From a virus, in the IMG/VR virus record IMGVR_UViG_3300032665_000174, positions 1 to 25,542 of that record: 25,542 nt of DNA; one strand, given 5' to 3'. Both the position numbers and the translations under genes were made by a program. Below are positions 1 to 7,100 of this stretch, piece after piece. Every line of letters begins with the position of its first letter. The first letter of the stretch is position 1. The notes below the pieces were generated by a model that worked only from the letters and a program-made list of their open reading frames with translations, was not told where the DNA came from and searched no databases.

Positions 1-1
1 G

Positions 2-220
2 TCTGCTCAACGTGACATTGTGATGGCACAACAAACTCAGCAGATTGAGGCATGGGAACAATTGCTGACAGCAAACGAAGTGATATTCAAAGCTGTCGCC
101 AATCGTACACATTGGAAAAGAACCGCATCAAGGTATTTAAAGAAACACGCACCTGATTTTTATGCGCAAGCAAAAGACGAATGGGAAAAACGTGCAGACC
201 CCAATGAACGGTTTTATTAA
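2..220 (+). CDS. Hypothetical protein, 5' end outside window
   Basis: The frame is open from the first codon of the window and ends at TAA 218-220. It could start at GTG 20 or ATG 23, but no convincing Shine-Dalgarno precedes these, so I treat it as truncated by the window edge. The visible C-terminal part is about 72 residues, highly charged and probably helical (Q-rich first half, then KRTASRYLKKHAPDFY and a KDEWEKR tail). I recognise no family. It begins the run of small genes upstream of the terminase genes; such genes in phages often act on host or replication functions, but nothing here shows which. Confidence 0.6.
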   Translation, partial: SAQRDIVMAQQTQQIEAWEQLLTANEVIFKAVANRTHWKRTASRYLKKHAPDFYAQAKDEWEKRADPNERFY

Positions 221-225
221 TTCCA

Positions 226-241
226 AGGAGAAGAACACATG
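226..241 (+). promoter_or_regulatory. Ribosome-binding cassette, copy 1
   Basis: AGGAGAAGAACACATG: a strong Shine-Dalgarno sequence (AGGAG) and the start codon of the gene at 239. The identical 16 nt recur at 795-810 and 965-980. Confidence 0.8.
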
Positions 242-445
242 ACACAAGATGAAATCATGGCGCTTGCAAAACAAGCAGGGTTTGAACGCTTGGGGCATAC
301 AGATGACGATTGGGTTTGTTTACCAAAAAACGTTAAAAATTTTGCCGAAATCATTGCACTTGCCGAGCGCAAAACTTGGGAAGTAGAGTTTGCAGGTATG
401 GGTGAATGGGCCTGCGTACACTTACTCCAAGAAAGGAACAAGTGA
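239..445 (+). CDS. Small hypothetical protein, 68 aa
   Basis: ATG 239 follows the AAGGAG cassette at ideal spacing. The stop TGA 443-445 shares its A with the ATG of the next gene, implying translational coupling. The 68-residue product is acidic at the N-terminus (MTQDEIMALAKQAGFER), followed by a region rich in Trp and aromatics, and has no membrane segment. The opening resembles short helix-turn proteins common in early regions of aquatic phages, but I cannot name a family or function. An antisense frame over the same bases is treated as a shadow. Confidence 0.75.
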   Translation: MTQDEIMALAKQAGFERLGHTDDDWVCLPKNVKNFAEIIALAERKTWEVEFAGMGEWACVHLLQERNK

Positions 446-603
446 TGATTGAACTAAAACAAGAGCAACCTGCGTTAATACCAAACCAGATGTTGATGCG
501 CGTTATTCAGATGAACGAATCCATTGTGCAACAAAACGCTTTGATTATTCAGGCATTGACGTTTGCTCCGATGATTGTCAAAAAGGAAAACACTGATGAC
601 TAA
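445..603 (+). CDS. Small hypothetical protein, 52 aa
   Basis: The start is placed at ATG 445, overlapping the previous stop by one base, with GAAAGGA 6-12 nt upstream. A longer in-frame start at 406 would lie deep inside the previous gene and has no ribosome-binding site. The 52-aa product (MIELKQEQPALIPNQML...) is probably helical and amphipathic, with a hydrophobic centre. Function unknown. It ends at TAA 601-603, overlapping the start of the next gene (ATG 596). Confidence 0.7.
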   Translation: MIELKQEQPALIPNQMLMRVIQMNESIVQQNALIIQALTFAPMIVKKENTDD

Positions 604-811
604 AACAATAAAAGTTGAAGGGCCAGTCCATGTTGTTTGTCATTGCGACAAGTGCAAGGCACAACCAGAGCATGAATGGGTTGGGCTTACGGATGAGGAA
701 ATACAAGAATGCTTACAAGGTTTGCCAACACAGACCATTGATGTTTACGCAAGACGCATTGAAGCCAAACTCAAGCAAAAGAACGGCTACGCCGAGGAGA
801 AGAACACATGA
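596..811 (+). CDS. Small CxC/CxxC protein, 71 aa
   Basis: ATG 596 is preceded by AAAAGGAAAA; the alternative in-frame start at 575 has no ribosome-binding site. The 71-aa product has a cysteine cluster CHCDKC near residues 16-21 that could bind a metal, but no second Cys pair is visible, so a complete zinc ribbon is not supported. The last residues (EEKNT) are encoded by the ribosome-binding cassette of the next gene, and the TGA overlaps its ATG (ATGA at 808-811). Function unknown. Confidence 0.75.
   Translation: MTKTIKVEGPVHVVCHCDKCKAQPEHEWVGLTDEEIQECLQGLPTQTIDVYARRIEAKLKQKNGYAEEKNT
795..810 (+). promoter_or_regulatory. Ribosome-binding cassette, copy 2
   Basis: AGGAGAAGAACACATG, identical to 226-241 and 965-980. 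Here it lies inside the upstream coding region and encodes that protein's C-terminus. Confidence 0.8.
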
Positions 812-981
812 GCGCTAAACCAATTCCAGCCGAAGAAGTGGCCGCCAGCATTATGAAAATCATGGATGAGGTCGCCAGTGAATATCCAGAAGAGGAGCGC
901 GAAGAGTTGAAGGCGGTAATGCTTGGAACGCTGGGCATGGCGCTGTTTAATAAGCCAGTTGAAAAGGAGAAGAACACATGA
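808..981 (+). CDS. Small acidic hypothetical protein, 57 aa
   Basis: Read directly from the sequence: ATG 808, 57 codons, TGA 979-981. It is supported by the cassette at 795-810, by ATGA overlaps at both ends, and by the absence of another gene in this gap. The product (MSAKPIPAEEVAASIMKIMD...) is acidic and likely forms two helices, with an EEEREE stretch in the middle. It ends in VEKEKNT, encoded by the next gene's ribosome-binding cassette. No recognised family. Confidence 0.75.
   Translation: MSAKPIPAEEVAASIMKIMDEVASEYPEEEREELKAVMLGTLGMALFNKPVEKEKNT
965..980 (+). promoter_or_regulatory. Ribosome-binding cassette, copy 3
   Basis: AGGAGAAGAACACATG, third identical copy. It drives the gene at 978 and encodes the tail of the preceding product. 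Confidence 0.8.
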
Positions 982-1193
982 AGTTTCACCCAGACTCCAT
1001 AGAACAACTTCTAATCGCCGCCAACAACATGAAGGACGAACAAGGAAACTGGGCTGGCTCCATGGCAATGTACAGAATACTCAGCACACAATTCCTACAC
1101 GAATACGTCTTCCCCATAGAGGACAAAGTACAAGAGATACTGAACAAGCATAGAGAAGAATCCCAAAACGCAACCAAAAGGAGTGAGAAATGA
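978..1193 (+). CDS. Small hypothetical protein, 71 aa
   Basis: ATG 978 follows the third ribosome-binding cassette and overlaps the previous stop (ATGA). The 71-aa product (MKFHPDSIEQLLIAANNMKD...) looks like a soluble helical protein with a charged, basic C-terminus (ATKRSEK). TGA 1191-1193 overlaps the next ATG, so this gene and its neighbours are probably translated from one message. I do not recognise the family. Confidence 0.75.
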   Translation: MKFHPDSIEQLLIAANNMKDEQGNWAGSMAMYRILSTQFLHEYVFPIEDKVQEILNKHREESQNATKRSEK

Positions 1194-1378
1194 AAGACAT
1201 CCAAGAATCAATCTTGACAGACAAAGAAATCAAACTGGAGTTCGCTTACATCTCTGGCTATGTAACCGCAATGACAGACGCAAAATTACCAGCAAACTTC
1301 GCCATCTGTTTGGTCAGACACATAGAGAGCCTATATGGCATTGCGCCACCAAAACCAGCAGATTTGCAAGAAAAATAA
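1190..1378 (+). CDS. Small hypothetical protein, 62 aa
   Basis: ATG 1190 overlaps the previous TGA and is preceded by AAAAGGAGTGAGAA. The 62-aa product (MKDIQESILTDKEIKLEFAY...) has a mildly hydrophobic middle but no clear membrane helix. It is the last of the coupled small genes; a 72-nt gap with a small hairpin follows before the terminase genes. Function unknown. Confidence 0.75.
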   Translation: MKDIQESILTDKEIKLEFAYISGYVTAMTDAKLPANFAICLVRHIESLYGIAPPKPADLQEK

Positions 1379-1382
1379 ACAT

Positions 1383-1395
1383 CGAGTTAAACTTA
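1383..1395. repeat. Degenerate CCAGTTNAACTGG-like palindrome
   Basis: CGAGTTAAACTTA matches the five perfect CCAGTTNAACTGG sites at 10 of 13 positions and keeps the palindromic core AGTTAAACT. It lies in the gap before the small terminase gene. A tentative member only. Confidence 0.35.
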
Positions 1396-1412
1396 CGGCT
1401 AATACAGCAAGA

Positions 1413-1427
1413 CGGCTAAAGTAGCCG
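1413..1427 (+). other. Small hairpin before terminase genes
   Basis: CGGCTA-AAG-TAGCCG is a perfect 6-bp inverted repeat with a 3-nt loop, followed by AAAA rather than a T tract. It is therefore not a convincing terminator; it could be a processing or mRNA-stability element in the 5' leader of the terminase genes. Confidence 0.35.
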
Positions 1428-1450
1428 AAAACAGTTAGGGAGATGTAATC

Positions 1451-1804
1451 ATGGGAGTTAGATTAGGCGGCAGGGCACCGGGAACGCCCAACAAGGCGAC
1501 TTCTGACGCAAGACAGGCCATAGCCTCATTTGTTGACGGAAACGCTCACAGGCTCTCTGAATGGCTCGATCAAGTGGCCAAGGGAGTGCGTAACGATGAG
1601 GGCGAATATGTTGTCCAGCCCAACCCAGCGAAGGCGTTCGACATGTTCCAGTCGGTTGTGGAGTACCACGTTCCTAAGCTGGCCCGCCATGAGCATGCGG
1701 GTGACCCCAACGCCCCGGTGGTGATCGACACCCACTTGAACTTGTTCAACGAACTGAAGAAGGCTGTGAAGCTCAAGAAGCAGGTCGACGCCAATGAAAG
1801 TTGA
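1451..1804 (+). CDS. Probable terminase small subunit
   Basis: A 117-aa protein directly upstream of, and overlapping by 11 nt, the large terminase gene, which is the usual place for the DNA-recognition subunit of the packaging motor. The N-terminus MGVRLGGRAPGTPNKATSDA carries the GGRxxGTPNK signature seen in phage DNA-binding and small-terminase-like proteins. The middle is helical, and the Lys-rich C-terminus (ELKKAVKLKKQ) could contact the large subunit. ATG 1451 is preceded by AGGGAG at 8-nt spacing. The role is inferred from position, size and the N-terminal motif; an unrelated small DNA-binding protein is the alternative. Confidence 0.65.
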   Translation: MGVRLGGRAPGTPNKATSDARQAIASFVDGNAHRLSEWLDQVAKGVRNDEGEYVVQPNPAKAFDMFQSVVEYHVPKLARHEHAGDPNAPVVIDTHLNLFNELKKAVKLKKQVDANES

Positions 1805-4061
1805 GGACGTACTAGACGACCCCAAGACGCAGGAGATGTTCCTGCAACTGTCCACAGAGGACAGGGCTGCATGGCTGTGGTGGATGGATTGGCACTACAA
1901 CAAGGCCATGGACTACCAGATCGAGCCGACTGGCGATCATTGGTCGATCTGGATGATGTTGGCTGGCCGCGGAGCCGGTAAGACACGCACGGCCGCGGAG
2001 ACTATCGGTCAATGGGCATGGGAGAACCCCAACACACGCTGGCTGGTAGCGGCCCCCACAAGTTCTGACGTCCGCGGCACATGCTTTGAGGGTGAGTCCG
2101 GTTTACTGGCCGTGATCCCCAAAGAACTGGTTGAGCCGGATGGATATAACAAGAGCCTGCACGAGTTGTATCTCAAGAATGGCTCATTGATCAAAGGCAT
2201 CTCAGCGAGTGAGCCTGACCGCTTCCGGGGTGCTCAGTGGCACGGCGCATGGTGCTTGCCTGCCGGTACGCGCATTCTTATGGCTGATGGGTCTCAAAAG
2301 CCTGTAGAGACTGTGAAGGCTGGTGAGCAAGTGCAAACACGCTTCGGCCCTCAAAACGTCTCAGTAGCATTGCCATCAAGCAATCCCAATATGCTAGTAA
2401 CTATCGATTGTGGCGATACGAACTTGACATTGACTGTTGATCATCCGATACTTGTTGGAAGTCGGTGGATTCCCGCTGGCCAGATCAAAAAAGGTGAAAT
2501 GGTATGGGTGGCTACAAGTACATTGGCGGTCGATACGCTCACAGAGTCATTTACGAGCAACACTATGGATCAATCCCAAAAGGATGGGTTGTCCACCACA
2601 AAGACGAAGACAAAAGTAACAACGATCCCGCGAACCTTGAAGCAATGCCTCGCAGCCAGCATGTCCATCATCACGCAGTTGGGCGCGAAGGATCTGATGC
2701 ACAGAGGGAGGCAGCACGCAACACGCTGGCGTCTTTGCGCACGCCAAAAAATGCAAAATGCATTCACTGTGGTGCAGGCTTTGTTTCCTACTCCGCTTCA
2801 GATGTCGGCAAGTTTTGCTCCCGCGATTGCCGTGAGCAGTGGAGGCGAAACAAGTTCATACCTGAGCAACGCAACTGCAATGTCTGTGGCACAGAGTACA
2901 CAGCAGTCAAGAGATTCCAGAGGTATTGTTGCAAGTCCTGTAACGCCAGATCAACTGAGCGCACCTATCGGGCTGAAGCAAATGGAGGTACTAAGCGTCG
3001 AACGCTTGGAGAACTGCCAGACGTACAACCTCACAGTTGACTACGTCAATGAGTACATAGCCAACGGCATCGTCGTACACAATTGCGACGAGTTGGCCGC
3101 ATGGGATTACCTGCAAGAGTCGTGGGACATGATCATGTTTTCGGTTCGGCTGGGTAAGCGCACGAAGGTGATCGTTACCACCACGCCCAAGCCCAAGCCA
3201 TTGATCATGGATCTGGTTGGCCGCGAGGGGGATGATGTGGTGATCACACGCGCCTCGACATACTCAAACATCAAGAACTTGGCGCCATCGTTCCAGAAGC
3301 AGATTCTTCAGTACGAGGGCACAAACTTAGGAAGGCAGGAAATCCATGCAGAAATCATCGACCCCGAAGAAGGGGGCATTGTTAAGCGCGACTGGTTCCG
3401 CCTCTGGCCGGGACACAAGCCCTTCCCCAAGTTCGAGTACATCATCCAGTCTTACGACTGTGCCACTAGCGACAAGACCCACAACGATCCAACTGGCTGC
3501 ATTACTCTGGGCGTATTCAAGCCCCTCGACGGTGGGATGTGTGTCATGGTCATCGACTGCTGGCAAGACCACCTCACCTACCCCCAACTGCGCCCCAAAG
3601 TAATCGACGAGTTCGAAGTCGTATACGGCGAGGGCAAGGAGAAGAAGCGCGTCGACCTCTTATTGGTGGAGGACAAGTCGGCTGGCATCTCATTGATACA
3701 AGACTTGCAACAGGCTGGTCTACCCGTCCACGCATACAACCCCGGCCGCGCCGACAAGATTCAGCGCCTGAGCATCGTGGCCAACATCATCAAAGCTGGC
3801 CGTGTATGGGTGCCTGAGTCTGACCAGCGTAAGGGCTACGTCCGCGCATGGGCTGAGGGCATGGTCAGCCAGATCTGCTCCTTCCCCGAAGGAACAGAAC
3901 ACGACGAGTTCGTGGACTGCATCTCACAAGGCCTGCGCTACCTGCGTGACGGCGGCTGGATCACCATCGACTTCCCGCGGGACGACAGCGTGGACAGCGA
4001 TGACATCGAGGACGCAGAGTTGTACAACATGCGGCACAAAGGGAATCCTTACGCATCGTGA
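1794..4061 (+). CDS. terL: Terminase large subunit with intein
   Basis: A 755-aa precursor; removing the 277-aa intein (residues 154-430) leaves 478 aa, a normal size for the ATPase-nuclease that pumps DNA into the prohead. The ATPase half has Walker A GRGAGKT at residues 58-64. After splicing, QWHGAW joins CDELAAW to form the Walker B region with its catalytic Asp-Glu. A TTTPKPKP stretch follows at the coupling-motif position. The nuclease half shows the acidic residues expected of the RNase H-like fold: D555 (SYDCATSD), E626-D627 (LLVEDKSAG) and D708 (DEFVDCISQGLRYL). ATG 1794 lies in the end of the small-subunit gene, with a weak ribosome-binding site, consistent with coupling. Insertion at Walker B makes activity depend on splicing. 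Confidence 0.93.
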   Translation: MKVEDVLDDPKTQEMFLQLSTEDRAAWLWWMDWHYNKAMDYQIEPTGDHWSIWMMLAGRGAGKTRTAAETIGQWAWENPNTRWLVAAPTSSDVRGTCFEGESGLLAVIPKELVEPDGYNKSLHELYLKNGSLIKGISASEPDRFRGAQWHGAWCLPAGTRILMADGSQKPVETVKAGEQVQTRFGPQNVSVALPSSNPNMLVTIDCGDTNLTLTVDHPILVGSRWIPAGQIKKGEMVWVATSTLAVDTLTESFTSNTMDQSQKDGLSTTKTKTKVTTIPRTLKQCLAASMSIITQLGAKDLMHRGRQHATRWRLCARQKMQNAFTVVQALFPTPLQMSASFAPAIAVSSGGETSSYLSNATAMSVAQSTQQSRDSRGIVASPVTPDQLSAPIGLKQMEVLSVERLENCQTYNLTVDYVNEYIANGIVVHNCDELAAWDYLQESWDMIMFSVRLGKRTKVIVTTTPKPKPLIMDLVGREGDDVVITRASTYSNIKNLAPSFQKQILQYEGTNLGRQEIHAEIIDPEEGGIVKRDWFRLWPGHKPFPKFEYIIQSYDCATSDKTHNDPTGCITLGVFKPLDGGMCVMVIDCWQDHLTYPQLRPKVIDEFEVVYGEGKEKKRVDLLLVEDKSAGISLIQDLQQAGLPVHAYNPGRADKIQRLSIVANIIKAGRVWVPESDQRKGYVRAWAEGMVSQICSFPEGTEHDEFVDCISQGLRYLRDGGWITIDFPRDDSVDSDDIEDAELYNMRHKGNPYAS
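2253..3083 (+). other. Intein in TerL Walker B region
   Basis: A protein-splicing element of 277 codons. Block A starts CLPAGTRILMADGS with nucleophile C154. Block B is LTVDHPIL, with T214 and H217 in the usual TxxH arrangement, followed by RWIPAGQIKKGE. The C-terminal block runs QTYNLTVDY...EYIANGIVVHN and ends in H429-N430, followed by extein Cys431. All residues needed for Cys-type splicing are present. The central linker (about residues 240-396) is Thr/Ser/Ala-rich and matches no endonuclease in this frame; the endonuclease is in another frame of the same DNA (2504-3040). In related phages the Cys before Asp-Glu is a normal TerL residue, so the intein uses a native Cys as its +1 nucleophile. 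Confidence 0.92.
2504..3040 (+). CDS. HNH homing endonuclease nested out of frame in intein
   Basis: A 178-aa ORF in a +2 frame relative to terL. Residues 11-57 form a clear HNH domain: YAHRVIYEQH, IPKGWVVHHKDEDKSNND, NLEAM, then SQHVHHH, with H31/H32, N39/N40 and H53 as likely metal and catalytic positions. Two Cys4 fingers follow: C86/C89/C105/C109 and C125/C128/C143/C146. ATG 2504 has AAGGTGA six nt upstream, and an in-frame TGA at 2495-2497 rules out read-in from upstream in this frame, so independent initiation is likely. It would cut an intein-free terL allele to drive homing. The last 59 nt also encode the intein's C-terminal splicing block, so real dual coding is required. A pair of compensating sequencing indels is the main alternative. 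Confidence 0.85.
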   Translation: MGGYKYIGGRYAHRVIYEQHYGSIPKGWVVHHKDEDKSNNDPANLEAMPRSQHVHHHAVGREGSDAQREAARNTLASLRTPKNAKCIHCGAGFVSYSASDVGKFCSRDCREQWRRNKFIPEQRNCNVCGTEYTAVKRFQRYCCKSCNARSTERTYRAEANGGTKRRTLGELPDVQPHS

Positions 4062-4062
4062 T

Positions 4063-4075
4063 CCAGTTAAACTGG
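4063..4075. repeat. 13-bp palindrome CCAGTTAAACTGG, site 1
   Basis: Perfect palindrome around a central A (TCCAGTTAAACTGGA at 4062-4076), directly after the terL stop codon. The first of two copies 34 nt apart, which share the 16 nt CCAGTTAAACTGGACT. Confidence 0.8.
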
Positions 4076-4084
4076 ACTGCAAAG

Positions 4085-4093
4085 TTATCCACA
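4085..4093 (+). promoter_or_regulatory. DnaA-box consensus TTATCCACA
   Basis: Exact match to the strong bacterial DnaA box, in the short non-coding gap between the two palindromes. A 9-mer can occur by chance in 25 kb; its interest comes from its position. Confidence 0.5.
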
Positions 4094-4096
4094 GCC

Positions 4097-4109
4097 CCAG
4101 TTAAACTGG
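4097..4109. repeat. 13-bp palindrome CCAGTTAAACTGG, site 2
   Basis: Identical to site 1, 34 nt downstream. It ends 15 nt before the -35 element of the putative promoter at 4125. Confidence 0.8.
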
Positions 4110-4124
4110 ACTCAAGCATTGTGT

Positions 4125-4153
4125 TTGCCACAGTCATCATGGCTTGGCATAAT
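4125..4153 (+). promoter_or_regulatory. Sigma70-like promoter for giant gene
   Basis: TTGCCA (4125-4130), a 17-nt spacer, then CATAAT (4148-4153). Each hexamer matches the consensus at 5 of 6 positions and the spacing is optimal. Transcription would start near 4160, giving a leader of about 17 nt for the gene at 4177. The palindromes lie just upstream, where an activator or a repressor interacting with a distal site could bind. Confidence 0.6.
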
Positions 4154-4176
4154 GCCGAAAACTCCCCGAGGTGCCC

Positions 4177-7100
4177 ATGGCCAAACAACAAGGAATAACC
4201 TATGACACAGCACAAGAAGGCCCATTCTACCGAGTCCGCCCACATGGCGTTGCATCGGGCTTCGCAGCTACGAGCGGCAATATTGAAAGCCATCGGGACA
4301 CCGGTCAAGGCCAGCAAGGACTATCACGAGACACAGTTCCGCAACCACTTACGGACGAAGCGGTCAAAGGGATAATCAAAGGCCCGGACAATGCCATTCG
4401 CCATGCGGCTGAGGCATATACAAAACAGCATTTAGGCAAACCGTACAAGCCTGTTGACAATTCATCCAGTTCATTGTCCAAGCAAGGCGCCATTGGACGC
4501 ACATTCCTTCTGGCGGCCACAGATCACCCCGAGTACAAGAAAGCCGTATACGAGGCTTACAAGCGCCACATGCCTGAGCACGTTGGTGAGGCTCAAGACT
4601 ACGATCAACTGCTGCAAAAAGCGTACGGCCACTTAGCCCATGAAACTAAGCGCCAGTTTGAGAGCCTACCAATCAACATGAGTTTTCACCGCAATGGTGA
4701 AGGCAACTACCAAGACAGCAAAGAGATGATGCGCGATGTGCATGGCCACCGACACCTCTATGTTTTCCAAGGCGGCGACCGCCATGACTTTTTGCATAAC
4801 GTCCATCCCGAGTCGGGCTTAAATGACAATGAAATGTTCCGGGCGGTGCATGATGTCTATGGCCATGCCTTGCACGGCACGACCTTTGGCCCTCAAGGCG
4901 AAGAGAAGGCTTGGGCGGCTCACTCTGGTATGTTCAGCCAGTTGGCTCAAGCAGCCATGACGGCAGAGACTCGTGGCCAAAACAGTGTAGTTAATTACAC
5001 GCCGTTAAATGCCCGCATAAAAGCTGAAGTGGCAGCGTTGGATGAGACTGCTTATGACGCCAAGCGCAAGGGCCGTATGGACTTGTTTGAAGCCGCCAAG
5101 GCCGAGAAGAAGAACTTACTGGACAACCATTTCCAGTTTGCCCCTCAAAGGGCTGTGTTGTTGCCTCCAGAGATGAACAGTGGCAGTTATGCTGGTGGCA
5201 TTCCCGCATACATCCGCCACTTGATCCAACCAGAAGGCGGCGAGACTGCGCAACTGACGCACTTCAGCCACGAACCGAACCTGACTATGACCGACCCAAC
5301 CCGATATGGCACTGGCATCAAAGGTGCAGAAGCAAGCCGCTTACAAGAACCCGGCGCCGTGCGTGACCGGACGTATTTTTATGCTGGCAACCCAGAACGT
5401 GGTGAAGTTGGTTTGGGCACACATAAATACAAAGCGATGGTCGACAAGTTGTATGACATGGGCGCTGACCCGTTAATGCTGCGCAAGCTTGCCGTGGAGG
5501 CCAACAGGACGCCTCATACGTCCATGGTCAACCCCGGCTTGGTGGATCAAGTGCAGGCAGCCAATGATTACGAACGGCTCATCAAAGACTACGGATACAA
5601 CGGCATGATTAACCGGAATCTGAGCATGCCAACTGCGGCGGTGTTCAACCCCGTGCCGGTACAAAAGTATGCTGACGGTAACAGCGTGAAGCCTTTGACG
5701 TTGCCGGATGTGCATAAACAGACAATTGGTCTGGCTCAACAGTTAATGGCAGACAATCCAAAGATGGATATGCAGTCGGCTTTGGAAAAAGCTGGTCAAC
5801 ATTTATCCAAGAAGTTTGACTGGGAACACGACACTAAGCCAGCATTGGAAAAAACGTATGGGGCATTACAACCGGCTGAGTATTCGGCCAGCGCACCACA
5901 ACGACAAAAAAATACTCCAGAAGTAGTCCAAAAAAGAATTGAGCACACGCAACAGTTTTTGAGCCAACCCACGGAGCCGTGGCAACCGCCTCCGCCTGAA
6001 AAGCAAGCTTTTGATCGTGCAGCAATCAAACATGCATTGGGTGGTTTCCCGGATGTGGAACAAAGCAAGTTCCCCAGAGATGTACCTCCACGAGCCAACA
6101 TCGAGCATGTGCATGAGGTTTACCAAGACCCGGTTAACCGCGAGTTGATCAAAAAACAAATCTTGCGCGGTTTGCCTTTAGGCGGTGAAACTTTTTACGC
6201 ATCGTTGTATCCAGTCAAGTTGGCTGCTATGGAGGCGGGCATTCCCGAAGAAAAGTTTAATAGTTGGATTCACAGCATTGCCCCGGCTTCGGCCCGTAAC
6301 TCAATCATGAATGAGATGGCGGTGGGTCAAGCCATTCGTGACTTGCATGCTCGAGGCGTTGAATTAACTCCAACAAACATGGAAAAATTACGTCAAGAGT
6401 TCAAAGAAAAACATGGCGTTGGTTTGCCCATGATGCCTTCGCATGAAGAAGGCGTGGCCAGCGTTCTTAACAACAACACCGATTTGCGCCAGCACAGTTT
6501 GGCCAACATCCCTACCAACTACAAAATCCCAACCTATGGCACACAAAAGGCTGGCGATTTTGCGCATTCTTGGGTGGGTGATGTGCATGAGGCGGCAGGT
6601 GAAACGCTTGGCAGCCCATACCATCCTTACTTTAAAGAGTCGGGTGGGTTTAAGAATCTTGAGTACGGCGCAGCAGAAAACCACATGTTGGATATTGCTA
6701 AAGAACTGGGGATACCCGGCGGTATGGCGCAAGCAGGACGTTGGTTTGGTGGTGGTGAACTGACCGGTTTGGTATCGCCTCGCGGTGATGCGTTGGACTT
6801 GTTGGAAAAGCAAGTTGCTTACAGTTTGCATCAACAAGGTATCAATCCAACTCCCAAGGCAGTACGCGACTACACATTAAACATGATCAAGACTGGGCGT
6901 GGAACTTTGCTGCCTTGGTTTAAAAAGAGTGGCATGCCTGATGTTAGAACCGTTAAAAAAGATGGAGGCTCTGTAGAACCATCAATCGACGAGATGCAAG
7001 CCGCCTTGGCACTGCGCAAGCCCGTACACTTGGCTATCGGTGGTCAAGGGCCACGCAATTGGATGAAGGGCGTTGAAGGCGTGATCAACCCGTTGAAGGG

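Noticed and set aside
1413-1431. Hairpin CGGCTA-AAG-TAGCCG as a terminator
   Set aside because: A-rich rather than T-rich downstream sequence, so not an intrinsic terminator.
2437-2767. Other short frames on both strands across the intein
   Set aside because: They show no motif or start signal; only the 2504-3040 frame has a recognisable HNH domain and ribosome-binding site.
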